Origin: Fibrobacter sp. UWT2
Lineage (GTDB): Bacteria > Fibrobacterota > Fibrobacteria > Fibrobacterales > Fibrobacteraceae
Reading direction: 5' to 3'
Assembly: GCF_900142545.1 (NCBI RefSeq)
Contig: NZ_FRBF01000009.1
Location: 62,001 to 126,000, forward strand
DNA: 64,000 nucleotides
Shown in pieces: positions 51,798 through 60,561 of this stretch (the stretch's first letter is position 1; every line of letters starts with the position of its first letter). Made by a program: the position numbers and the translations under genes. The notes beneath the pieces are model-generated. The model was not told the DNA's origin and did not search any database. It worked only from the letters and a program-made list of their open reading frames with translations.

Positions 51798-52274
51798 ATG
51801 AACTTTACGTCTTTCATAGGTCAAGCCCAAACGGCTATCGATGGAAAGGGAAGGTCTTCCTTCCCCAGGGAATTCCGTCGTCAGCTCGGGCCAACCGAGG
51901 GCGAAGAATTCGTGATCACGCGTGGTCCGAATCAAACGCTTCGGTTGTTTACCTTGCCGGAATACGAAAAGTTCATGGCGGACTTGGACTCGAGGTCCGA
52001 CCGCCGTCAAGCTGACCTAGTTCGGAGAGGCCTCGCTCCTACGGTAGTGGAGCTCGATGGTCAGAACCGCATTTTACTTCCAAAGATTTTGTTGGAGTAT
52101 ACTGGTCTTAAGGGTGAAGTCCTTTACGTACAAGCTAGCGGAAAAACTCTTGAACTATGGAATCCTGAACGCTTCAATGAAAAGTTCGGCTTGCAGACTG
52201 AAGATGCAATTGCCGCCTTCGATGCCGCGTTCTATGGTGAAAGCTTGACGGAGGGGTCCGATGGCAACAAATAG
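51798..52274 (+). CDS. mraZ: transcriptional regulator MraZ
   Basis: A 158-residue DNA-binding protein with two SpoVT/AbrB-like halves: GQAQTAIDGKGRSSFPREFRRQL (about 7-30) and VVELDGQNRILLPKILLEYTGL (about 78-100). It normally forms a ring and represses the dcw operon. I start at the ATG at 51798 (MNFTSFIGQAQ), as the longer frame runs through the operator repeats. Only a short leader without a clear ribosome site precedes it. It overlaps rsmH by 14 bases. Confidence 0.95.
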   Translation: MNFTSFIGQAQTAIDGKGRSSFPREFRRQLGPTEGEEFVITRGPNQTLRLFTLPEYEKFMADLDSRSDRRQADLVRRGLAPTVVELDGQNRILLPKILLEYTGLKGEVLYVQASGKTLELWNPERFNEKFGLQTEDAIAAFDAAFYGESLTEGSDGNK

Positions 52275-53298
52275 CCTCCGCAAGAACGAATTACATACAA
52301 ATGAAATTTTGAACAGCCGTGCTACGGCGGCTCATTCCGAAGCAGCCCTTGCCGGTGTCGAAAACGGCGTGTTCTATCACGATCCGGTGATGCTTCAGGA
52401 ATGCCTTGAAGGCTTGAACATTAAGCCGAACGGTACTTACGGCGATTGCACGCTGGGCGGTGGCGGACATTCCTACGCTATTGCGAACAAACTAGATGAA
52501 AACGGGACGCTTCACGCTTTTGACCGCGATGAAGAAGCCGTTGCCTTTGCGACCAAGCGCCTTGCAGGCGTGAAGCCCAAGTTTATTGTGCACCCGGTTC
52601 GCTTCGGTGAACTGAAGAATGAAATTGCGCCGAATACCCTGGACGGCATTCTCTACGATTTGGGCATTAGCAGCCATCAGGTAGACGCTTCTGACCGCGG
52701 CTTTACCTTTGTGGGCAATAATCCGCTGGATTTGCGTATGGACCGCCGCGAAGGTGTTTCGGCACAGGAATGGCTCAAGACGGTAGATGCCGATACGCTT
52801 GCCGCTGCACTCCGCAAGAATGCCGATATGGATCGCGGCTTCAAACTGGCGACTCGCCTTGTTGAAATGGCTGCAGCCAAGGGTGACCAGGAAATTTTGC
52901 CTTCTGACGTGAAGATGGTGGTGGAATCTGTGTTCCCCGATAAGCGTCGCGAAGTAAATGGCCTTTTGGCTCGCGTGTTCCAGGCGATTCGCATGGAAGT
53001 GAATGGCGAACTTAAGGAAATCGAAGATAGCCTGCGCGCTGCCGTGGATTGCCTCAAGGTGGGCGGTCGACTGGTGGTTATGAGCTACCACTCCGTGGAA
53101 GACCGCTGCGTCAAGGAAACGGCCGCTGAATTTGAAAAGGCCTGCATTTGCCCCGAACACTTGCCCGTGTGCACGTGCGGAGGCAATCACCAGCGCCTGA
53201 AGAAGGTGAATCGCAAGCCGATTCTGCCCTCTAACGAAGAAATTGCAAAGAACAGCAGGGCTCGCTCTGCAAAGCTTAGGGTATACGAACGCGTATGA
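52261..53298 (+). CDS. rsmH: 16S rRNA (cytosine-1402-N4)-methyltransferase
   Basis: A 345-residue SAM-dependent methyltransferase, with an N-terminal extension of about 35 residues before the family start FYHDPVMLQECLEGLNIKPNGTYGDCTLGGGGHS. LYDLGISSHQVDASDRGFTF, RVFQAIRMEVNGEL and VMSYHSVEDRCVKE are further family motifs. It methylates the ribosomal P site. GGAGG lies just before the ATG within mraZ. Four-base overlap with ftsL. Confidence 0.95.
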   Translation: MATNSLRKNELHTNEILNSRATAAHSEAALAGVENGVFYHDPVMLQECLEGLNIKPNGTYGDCTLGGGGHSYAIANKLDENGTLHAFDRDEEAVAFATKRLAGVKPKFIVHPVRFGELKNEIAPNTLDGILYDLGISSHQVDASDRGFTFVGNNPLDLRMDRREGVSAQEWLKTVDADTLAAALRKNADMDRGFKLATRLVEMAAAKGDQEILPSDVKMVVESVFPDKRREVNGLLARVFQAIRMEVNGELKEIEDSLRAAVDCLKVGGRLVVMSYHSVEDRCVKETAAEFEKACICPEHLPVCTCGGNHQRLKKVNRKPILPSNEEIAKNSRARSAKLRVYERV

Positions 53299-53603
53299 GT
53301 GAATCGAATAGAAAACCTCTGTTCAATTCTAACCGCACCATTGTGTGGGTGTTCGTTGGCGCCGTGTTGGTGGCCGGCCTTTTGCTGATTTTGCCTTTGT
53401 ACATGCAGAACTGCCTTACCAAGCTTTATTCCAAGTCCAATGAACTGGCCTACGAGATTGGCCAGCTGCAGCGTGAAAGGACTTTGCAGGAACTTGAAAT
53501 CAACAAGTTGTCTTCGCTGGAAAACTTGGCTGGCTTTGCAGACAGTGTTGGTCTTGACTTGAATGGCGTGCCCACCAAGGTGCGCGTGACGGGGGCTCCA
53601 TGA
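53295..53603 (+). CDS. ftsL: FtsL-like division protein
   Basis: A 102-residue bitopic membrane protein: a short basic cytoplasmic tail, one helix (about 15-36) and a periplasmic coiled coil with leucine heptads (LAYEIGQLQRERTLQELEINKL). FtsL sequences diverge strongly, so the call rests on size, topology and position between rsmH and ftsI, overlapping both by four bases. It should form the FtsQLB complex with FtsB and FtsQ. Confidence 0.8.
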   Translation: MSESNRKPLFNSNRTIVWVFVGAVLVAGLLLILPLYMQNCLTKLYSKSNELAYEIGQLQRERTLQELEINKLSSLENLAGFADSVGLDLNGVPTKVRVTGAP

Positions 53604-55498
53604 ATATTGTGAATATGGATGCTCTGTCGGTTGCAAAGATGATTGTGCTGGGCGCTATTGGCGTTCTGGCATGGCAGACCTTTAACATTCAGGTGCTGAA
53701 CCGCGAAGTGTACCAGAAGGAAACCAAGGACCAGACGACTCGTACCAGGAACATTTACGCCGAACGTGGCGAAATCCTGGACAGGAATGGTGTGGTTTTC
53801 GCCAAGAACTTGCGCGATACCGGCAAGGCTGAAGATTACAGCCGTATCTTCTTGCAGGGTAAGCTTGCCTCCCAGATTGTGGGCAAGGTGAATTACGATG
53901 GCAAGGGAAGCATGGGCATGGAACGCATGTACGACTTGCGCCTGCGCGGTAACGAAGGTTTCCGTGTGGGTATCAAGGATGCCAAGGAACGTGAAATCCT
54001 GGGCCGTTCCGAAAACGTTGCCGAAGCCAAGCCGGGTAAGAATTTGGTGCTGACGATTGACCGCGATATGCAGGAAATCGTAGAAAAGGCCTTGAAGGAT
54101 GGCGTAATCGAATTTAGCGCCGCCAGTGCCTCGGCTGTGGTGGTGGACCCGTACACGGGCGAAATCCTGGCCATGGCGAGTTATCCGACTTTTGACCCGA
54201 ACTCCAAAAAGCAGGGCGTGGGCAAAATGGCGAAGAACGACATCGTTGCGATGTCTTATGAACCGGGTTCTACCTTCAAGGTGATTACGGCTGCGGCTGC
54301 CCTTGAAAACGGTGTAGTGCCCGAAGATACCGTGTTTGTGAACGAAGGCAAGTGCTGGAGCTGGAGCGCCCGTGCCGAACGCATTTGCGATACCCACATC
54401 TATGGCGATATGGATATGGCCGAGGCGATGGTTCAGTCTTCGAACATCGTGTTTGCCAAGGTGGCTGACAAGGTGGGTGCCGAAAAGCTTTATCGCATGG
54501 CCCGCAACTTTGGCTTTGGTATGAAGACTTCTGAAAACCTGGCGGGTGAAGAAGCCGGTCGCCTTTACATGCCTTACGAACTTACGAGAGATGACCGTAC
54601 CCTTAAAACGATGGGCTTCGGCCACGCTGTTTCTGTGACGCCGATCCAGATGGTGATGGCTTATGCCACTATTGCCAATGGCGGCACTCTGATGGAACCA
54701 ATGATCGTGAAGGAATGGCGCGACTCTGACGGTAACCTGGTCGAAAAGAAGGAACCGGTGAAGGTGCGTCGCGTGATTTCAGAACGTACGGCAGCTTCTA
54801 TTCGCAAGATGCTGAATCGCGTGGTGAATAGCGGTACGGCAAAGCGCGTGGCCAGCAAGAAGATTCCGGATGTGATTTTTGGCGGAAAGACCGGTACGGC
54901 AGAAAAGTACAACCAGGAAACCGGCAAGTACGATCGCGAACATCAGGTGGCTTCGTTTATTGGCCTTGCCCCGGTAGAAGATGTGCGCTATGTGTGCATG
55001 GTGCTGGTGGACGACCCGAATGCCGACAAGCTATACGGCCACACGGGTGGTGCAACGGCGGGCCCGATTTTCTGCCGCATTATGGAAGGCATCTACTACC
55101 ATCCGAGACTTTCGCCGGCTTCGCATGAACTTGCTTTTGTGAGCAAGAAGTCAGCTTGCGAAGGTGATTATGTGGGTATGCTTGCCCAGACGGCAAAGTC
55201 CGTGGCTGCAGGCAAGAAATGCCCGGTGACTTTTGAAGGCGAAGGCTCTCGCGTGCTGGCAGTGCGTAGGGACATGACCGATTCTGTTGGACTCGTGCTT
55301 AAGCTTGGCGATGTTGACGCCTCCACGATGCCCGACCTGAAGGGTCTTTCGCTGAAAGATGCTCTTGAAATTGCCGGTAACATTCGTATGAACGTGGAAT
55401 ATACCGGTATGGGCCGCGTGGTGTCCCAGTTCCCGAAGGTGGGGGAGACTCTCCACAAGGGTCAGATTTGCAAGCTTACGCTCAAGGAGAAAGGCTAA
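53600..55498 (+). CDS. ftsI: penicillin-binding protein 3-type transpeptidase with PASTA domain
   Basis: A 632-residue class B penicillin-binding protein that cross-links septal peptidoglycan. One N-terminal membrane helix (about 10-28) precedes the dimerisation domain (IYAERGEILDRNG). The transpeptidase domain has SxxK at S224 (EPGSTFK), SSN at 280-282 and KTG at 430-432. A C-terminal PASTA domain (about 574-632, MPDLKGLSLKDALEIAG) is more typical of PBP2x/SpoVD than of E. coli FtsI. Its last base is the first base of the murE ATG. Confidence 0.95.
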   Translation: MNIVNMDALSVAKMIVLGAIGVLAWQTFNIQVLNREVYQKETKDQTTRTRNIYAERGEILDRNGVVFAKNLRDTGKAEDYSRIFLQGKLASQIVGKVNYDGKGSMGMERMYDLRLRGNEGFRVGIKDAKEREILGRSENVAEAKPGKNLVLTIDRDMQEIVEKALKDGVIEFSAASASAVVVDPYTGEILAMASYPTFDPNSKKQGVGKMAKNDIVAMSYEPGSTFKVITAAAALENGVVPEDTVFVNEGKCWSWSARAERICDTHIYGDMDMAEAMVQSSNIVFAKVADKVGAEKLYRMARNFGFGMKTSENLAGEEAGRLYMPYELTRDDRTLKTMGFGHAVSVTPIQMVMAYATIANGGTLMEPMIVKEWRDSDGNLVEKKEPVKVRRVISERTAASIRKMLNRVVNSGTAKRVASKKIPDVIFGGKTGTAEKYNQETGKYDREHQVASFIGLAPVEDVRYVCMVLVDDPNADKLYGHTGGATAGPIFCRIMEGIYYHPRLSPASHELAFVSKKSACEGDYVGMLAQTAKSVAAGKKCPVTFEGEGSRVLAVRRDMTDSVGLVLKLGDVDASTMPDLKGLSLKDALEIAGNIRMNVEYTGMGRVVSQFPKVGETLHKGQICKLTLKEKG

Positions 55499-56925
55499 TG
55501 ATTTCTGAAACGTTGATGCAGAAATTGAATGTACAGGGCCTGTGCGACGACTCCCGCCGCGTGAAGGCAAAAGATTTGTTTTTCTCGATGCCGGGCGAAA
55601 AGTCCGATGAATTCGCAAGAACTGCAGTGGCTGCCGGTGCGGTGGCTGTGGTGAGCGAAAATGTGGCTCCCGAAGGACTGACGTCCAAGTGGATTCAAGT
55701 GGCCGACGTGAAGGCTGCACGCCTTGAAGCGGCAAAGATTTTCTATAAGGACCCGTTCGCAAAGCTTAACGCTCATGCGGTGACGGGTACGAACGGTAAG
55801 ACGACGAGTGCGTTCCTGATGGATGCGATGCTTTCGGCTGCAGGCCACAAGGTCGCGCTCCTCGGAACCATCAAGAATAAAATTGGCGAAACTTCGGTGC
55901 CCGCTACATTAACGACGCCGGGGCTATTGGATTTGTATGCCTTTGCCGCAAAAGCAGTCGAGGCCGGTTGTACGGATTTGGTGATGGAAGCGTCTTCGCA
56001 TTCCTTGGATCAGGGCCGTATGGCGGGCGTGCTTTACAAGAGTGCCTTGTTCAGCAACCTGACTCAAGACCACCTCGATTACCATAAGACGATGGATGCC
56101 TACTTTGAGGCAAAGAAGCTTTTGTTTACGCGTTACCTTGCAGATGATGGCGTTGCCGTTGTCAATGTCGATGATGCGTACGGAAAGAAACTATACGATT
56201 CCCTAGCCGGGATTGGAGCGGACCGGAGGGTGGCTGTCTCGCGTCTAGGGGTCGTTAGCGCTTTGGTGAAGCCCGAAGGTGCAGTGCAGAATACCGAAGA
56301 TGGGCTCAAGCTGTTGTTGCCTGCGATTAGCGCAGAACCGTTCGAAACGCCGTTGTGCGGCGACTTTAACGTGGACAACGTGATGCTCGTGCTTGCTTGG
56401 GCAAAGGCAATCGGTGTCGCCGAACCTGCCATGCGCAAGGCTTTGGCAGAAGTCCGCGTTCCGGGCCGTTTTGAAAAGGTCTGGAACAAGAACGGTCGCC
56501 ATGTGATTGTGGATTACGCCCACACACCCGATGCCCTTGAACGCGTCCTTACGACCGCTCGCAGCCTCTGCCGAGGCCGCCTCGCGTGCGTGTTCGGCTG
56601 TGGCGGCGACCGCGACAAGACCAAGCGCCCGATTATGGGTGCAATCGCCGAACGTATCGCTGACAAGGCTTGGCTCACTTCCGACAATCCGCGAACCGAA
56701 AATCCGACCGATATCATTAACGATGTGCGCGCCGGCATGAAGACGGACAAGTTTAGCGTTGTCGAAAAGCGCGAAGAAGCGATTGCCAAGGCTTGCGCAG
56801 AACTTAAGGACGGCGACTGGCTTGTGATTGCGGGCAAGGGCCACGAAGACTACCAGATTGTGGGTAAGACCAAACACCATTTTGATGACCGCGAAGAAGC
56901 GGTGAAGGCGATGGAAAATGTATAA
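55498..56925 (+). CDS. murE: UDP-N-acetylmuramoyl-L-alanyl-D-glutamate ligase MurE
   Basis: A 475-residue cytosolic Mur ligase that adds the third stem residue. The P-loop TGTNGKTTSAF has Lys101, EASSHSLDQGR is the MurE signature, and DNPR at 396-399 marks the meso-diaminopimelate-specific class, so the wall is predicted to contain DAP. The ATG at 55498 overlaps the ftsI stop (TAATG); ten codons of open frame upstream belong to ftsI. Eight-base overlap with murF. Confidence 0.96.
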   Translation: MISETLMQKLNVQGLCDDSRRVKAKDLFFSMPGEKSDEFARTAVAAGAVAVVSENVAPEGLTSKWIQVADVKAARLEAAKIFYKDPFAKLNAHAVTGTNGKTTSAFLMDAMLSAAGHKVALLGTIKNKIGETSVPATLTTPGLLDLYAFAAKAVEAGCTDLVMEASSHSLDQGRMAGVLYKSALFSNLTQDHLDYHKTMDAYFEAKKLLFTRYLADDGVAVVNVDDAYGKKLYDSLAGIGADRRVAVSRLGVVSALVKPEGAVQNTEDGLKLLLPAISAEPFETPLCGDFNVDNVMLVLAWAKAIGVAEPAMRKALAEVRVPGRFEKVWNKNGRHVIVDYAHTPDALERVLTTARSLCRGRLACVFGCGGDRDKTKRPIMGAIAERIADKAWLTSDNPRTENPTDIINDVRAGMKTDKFSVVEKREEAIAKACAELKDGDWLVIAGKGHEDYQIVGKTKHHFDDREEAVKAMENV

Positions 56926-58300
56926 GCTGGACTTGAAAATCAAGGAACTCTTGGAAATCCTCGAAACCTACTCGGTCGGTGTCGATGGCCGTACCAAGAA
57001 CCGCAAGGTGAATCTTTGCATGGATTCTCGTGAACCTGCCAAGGGTGTGGTCTTTTGGCCAATCAAGGGTGCCCGATTTGACGCCCACCAGTTTGTTACA
57101 CAAATGGAAAAAAATGGAGCATTGATGAGTGTCGTGAACGCTGATGCCGAAGGCATTGAAAACTTCAAGATGTATGCGCCCGTCGACGATACGACGAAAG
57201 CGCTCCTCAAGCTCGCCAAGGGCTATCAGAAGAATTTCAAGGTGAAGAAGGTTGCCATTACGGGCAGCAACGGCAAGACCACCACCAAGGAAATGGTGAA
57301 GGCCGTTCTTTCGCAGAAGTATAACACCCACGCCACCGCTGGTAATTTCAACAACCACATCGGTGTGCCCATGACGCTGTTCCAGCTCAAGCACAGCCAC
57401 GAAGCGGCTGTCATCGAAATGGGCACAAGCGGCCCGGATGAAATCCGTCCGCTTTCGATGGCTGTCGAGCCCGATGTGGCCGTGATTACCAACATCGGCG
57501 CCTCTCACCTGGAACGCCTCAAGGATTTGGACGGCGTATTCGCTGAAAAGAGAACGATTGTCGCTGGCCTCAAGAAGAACGGCGTGCTCATTGTGAACGC
57601 CGATGACCCGCGCCTTTGCAAGTGCCGCAGCAATAACAGCTACAAGGTGGTGACCTTTGGCGTGAAGCGCGGCATCATCAAGCCCGAAAAGCTCGAATGG
57701 AGCGAAGACAACTGCGCCACCTTCTTTGTGGAACGTACCAAGTTCACGCTGAACGTGCCGGGCATTCATAACCTCTATAACGCTCTCGCTGCAATTGCCG
57801 TGGGCTTGCAGTACAGAGTGCCCAAGGCCGACATCGCCAAGGCGCTTGCCAACTTCCGTTCGACCAACATGCGTATGGAAATCAAGAATGCCAACGGCTT
57901 CAAGATTGTGTCGGACTGCTACAATGCAAACCCGTCTTCGACCAAGATGGCTTTGCAGACCATTGGCAACATGAAGGTGAATCGTCGCATTGCCATTTTG
58001 GGCGATATGCTCGAACTCGGCGCTCAGACTGACGCTCTGCACCAAGAAATGGGTGCCATGGTGCCTGAAATGAATTTTGATATGCTCCTCACGGTGGGCG
58101 AAAAGGCAAAACTTTATGTGAAGGGCGCCAAGTCCAAGGGCATGAAGGCTGCGCACCACTTTGCAAGCGTACAGGAACTGATCGACACCCTCACCGAAAT
58201 CGTGGCCGAAGGCGACGTGCTCTTGATCAAGGGCAGCCGCGGTATGCACATGGAACAGGTGGTCGATGCCATGCTTAAACTCACGAAGGTCAAGGCTTAA
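56918..58300 (+). CDS. murF: UDP-MurNAc-tripeptide D-alanyl-D-alanine ligase MurF
   Basis: A 460-residue Mur ligase that adds D-Ala-D-Ala. The P-loop ITGSNGKTTTKEMV has Lys120; TAGNFNNHIGVPMTLFQL, EMGTSGPDEI and the CYNANPSSTKMAL stretch are typical of MurF. The next gene should normally be mraY, but ftsW follows after 18 bases. This is one of only two non-overlapping joints in the cluster after mraZ. Confidence 0.95.
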   Translation: MYKLDLKIKELLEILETYSVGVDGRTKNRKVNLCMDSREPAKGVVFWPIKGARFDAHQFVTQMEKNGALMSVVNADAEGIENFKMYAPVDDTTKALLKLAKGYQKNFKVKKVAITGSNGKTTTKEMVKAVLSQKYNTHATAGNFNNHIGVPMTLFQLKHSHEAAVIEMGTSGPDEIRPLSMAVEPDVAVITNIGASHLERLKDLDGVFAEKRTIVAGLKKNGVLIVNADDPRLCKCRSNNSYKVVTFGVKRGIIKPEKLEWSEDNCATFFVERTKFTLNVPGIHNLYNALAAIAVGLQYRVPKADIAKALANFRSTNMRMEIKNANGFKIVSDCYNANPSSTKMALQTIGNMKVNRRIAILGDMLELGAQTDALHQEMGAMVPEMNFDMLLTVGEKAKLYVKGAKSKGMKAAHHFASVQELIDTLTEIVAEGDVLLIKGSRGMHMEQVVDAMLKLTKVKA

Positions 58301-58318
58301 TTTAGGACTCACGAAGGA

Positions 58319-59494
58319 ATGGAAAACACAGTCGCAAATACCGGCATGAACAAGCTACTCTTGGTAGTAGTGTTGCTGCTGATTTGTTTGGGCGTGCCTA
58401 TTGTCTATACGGCATCGGCCCATTTCGCTGTGTCCCATGGACTTCCTGCAGAATACTACTTGCAGAAGCATCTGATCAAGGCCGTGTTCGGCTTGGTTCT
58501 GATGCTTGGCCTTGCGCGCTTCTTGGATTATGGTCACTGGGTTTGGCTCGGTCGCATTACCTTCTTCGTGGGAGTTGTCCTTACGGTTGCGGCTCTTGTG
58601 TCGGGTCACGGCGTCAAGGGTGCAAACCGCTGGATTTTGGGCATTCAGCCTTCTGAAATTATGAAACTCGGTATGCTGATTTGCATTTGCGGAAAGTTCT
58701 CGCAGGCAGGCGATAACATCAAGAGTGTCGCTTGCACGCTGATCCAGCCGGGAATCTTCTTTGGTCTCACGGCCTTCTTGCTGATTTTGCAGCCGAACTA
58801 TTCGATGCTCATGATGCTTTCGATGGTGGTGATTTGCGTGATGCTTACGGCTGGCGTGAATTACAAGTACCTCGCGATTACCATTGGCGCAGCCATTCCG
58901 CCGGGAATTATCATGTTGCTCATGACAGGGCACTCGAGTAAGCGTATTCAGGCGTTTACGGCAGCCGAAGGCGAAATGGTCGCTTCGAACTGGCAGGGTG
59001 AACATGCGTTGCTCGCTTTGGGTAACGGCGGATTCTCGGGAACGGGATTCGGTATGGGCGTGCAGAAGCTTGGTTACTTGCCCGAAGTTCACAAGGATGT
59101 GATTTATGCGGTGGCCGGCGAAGAGTTCGGATTCATGGGAACGTTCTTCTTGTTGGCCTTGTATGCGGTTTTGTTTGCGCAGGGCTTCAAGATTGCCCGC
59201 CAATCTTCGACCCGTTTTGGAAAGTACCTGGCCGTGGCACTCACGTTCTCGCTTTTCTTCAACTTTTTGGTTCACGTCTGCGTCTGTGTGGGACTTTTCC
59301 CCACAACGGGCCAACCTCTCCCGTTTATCAGCTTCGGCGGAACCAACTTAATTTACAGCTGTGTGGCAGTGGGGATTCTGTTGAACATTTCTAGACCCAA
59401 TACAGGCAAAATGATCAAGGAACCGTATATGAGCGGCGCCTCGCTCGAAAGCAGTGCCTACAGAAACTATGAATTTTCAAGGAGTGGCGTATGA
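58319..59494 (+). CDS. ftsW: septal peptidoglycan polymerase FtsW (SEDS family)
   Basis: A 391-residue polytopic membrane glycosyltransferase that polymerises lipid II at the septum with FtsI. SEDS motifs: VKGANRWILGIQPSEIMKLGMLI, LLALGNGGFSGTGFGMGVQKLGYLPEVHKDVIYAVAGEEFGFMG and FPTTGQPLPFISFGGTN. GAAGGA precedes the ATG. It overlaps murG by four bases. The position argues for FtsW rather than RodA. Confidence 0.94.
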   Translation: MENTVANTGMNKLLLVVVLLLICLGVPIVYTASAHFAVSHGLPAEYYLQKHLIKAVFGLVLMLGLARFLDYGHWVWLGRITFFVGVVLTVAALVSGHGVKGANRWILGIQPSEIMKLGMLICICGKFSQAGDNIKSVACTLIQPGIFFGLTAFLLILQPNYSMLMMLSMVVICVMLTAGVNYKYLAITIGAAIPPGIIMLLMTGHSSKRIQAFTAAEGEMVASNWQGEHALLALGNGGFSGTGFGMGVQKLGYLPEVHKDVIYAVAGEEFGFMGTFFLLALYAVLFAQGFKIARQSSTRFGKYLAVALTFSLFFNFLVHVCVCVGLFPTTGQPLPFISFGGTNLIYSCVAVGILLNISRPNTGKMIKEPYMSGASLESSAYRNYEFSRSGV

Positions 59495-60561
59495 AAAAGT
59501 TCCTTTTCGTATGTGGCGGTACCGGCGGACACATTTTCCCGGCCGTAGCCATTGCAGATAGCCTTAAGAAGATGGGCGTGACTGACATTACCTTTGCTGG
59601 CCGTAAGGATTCTATGGAAGAACGCCTTGTGGCAAAGAACTGGCCCTACGAATACATTTCGGCTGTTCCTCTGCATCGCGGACCGTTCCTCAAGAACTTG
59701 GCGCTGCCCTTTAATCTGTCGAAGGCCCTTGTTCGCGCCAAGAGCGTGATTAAGAAGGTGAAACCCGATGTCGTTGTGGCGACGGGTGGCTACGTATCGC
59801 TCCCGATCGTGCTTGCCGCAGGCACCGCAGGCATTCCTGTTTATCTGCAGGAACAGAATGCAGTGGCTGGCGTTGCCAACAAGGTGGGCGCACGCTACGC
59901 CAAGACCGTCTTTGTGACTTCGGATGAAGCCGCCAAGTATTTCCCCACTGAAAAGTGCATGATTTTCGGAAACCCGGTGCGTGAATTGCCGGTGGGTGAT
60001 TCCCTTGCACGCCCCGCTGAATTTGCTCCGGGCAAAAAGGCCGTGTTCATTGTGGGCGGCTCTCAGGGTGCCGTGGGCATCAACAACAAGATTGAAGAAA
60101 GCATCAAGGCCATTGCCGCTCGCAACGATGTGTCTGTCGTTTGGCAGGTGGGGGTCAAGAACGTGGAAACCATCAGCAACCGCGTCGGTGAAGTTCCGAA
60201 TGTGGCTATCCGCGGATTTTTGGATGGCATTTATGCCTACATGAAGCATGCCGACTTGATTATCAGCCGCGCCGGTGCTTCTGCCTTGGCTGAAATCCTT
60301 GCCTTCGGTAAACCCTCGATTCTTTTGCCGTTCCCGCATGCCACCGCAAACCACCAGGAACATAATGCCCGCGTGGTCGAAAAGGCTGGCGCCGCTTTGG
60401 TGGAACTCGATGCCGAAGAAAATCACCTGTGGGAAAAGGTGGAACAGCTCTTGGCTGACGAATCCCGTTTAAATTCCATGGCTCTTGCGGCTAAAAAGCT
60501 CGGAATGCCCGATGCAGCCGACCAGATTGCTCGTGTGATCCTCTCTAAGGAGAATGATTAA
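59491..60561 (+). CDS. murG: N-acetylglucosaminyltransferase MurG
   Basis: A 356-residue peripheral membrane GT-B enzyme that adds GlcNAc to lipid I, giving lipid II. Motifs: FVCGGTGGHIFPAVAIAD, GGYVSLPIVLAAG, PVYLQEQNAVAG, VGGSQGAVGIN and LIISRAGASALAEIL with LPFPHATANHQEHNA. Because its substrate is made by MraY, a functional mraY must exist elsewhere in the genome. It overlaps ftsW by four bases and touches murC by one. Confidence 0.96.
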   Translation: MKKFLFVCGGTGGHIFPAVAIADSLKKMGVTDITFAGRKDSMEERLVAKNWPYEYISAVPLHRGPFLKNLALPFNLSKALVRAKSVIKKVKPDVVVATGGYVSLPIVLAAGTAGIPVYLQEQNAVAGVANKVGARYAKTVFVTSDEAAKYFPTEKCMIFGNPVRELPVGDSLARPAEFAPGKKAVFIVGGSQGAVGINNKIEESIKAIAARNDVSVVWQVGVKNVETISNRVGEVPNVAIRGFLDGIYAYMKHADLIISRAGASALAEILAFGKPSILLPFPHATANHQEHNARVVEKAGAALVELDAEENHLWEKVEQLLADESRLNSMALAAKKLGMPDAADQIARVILSKEND

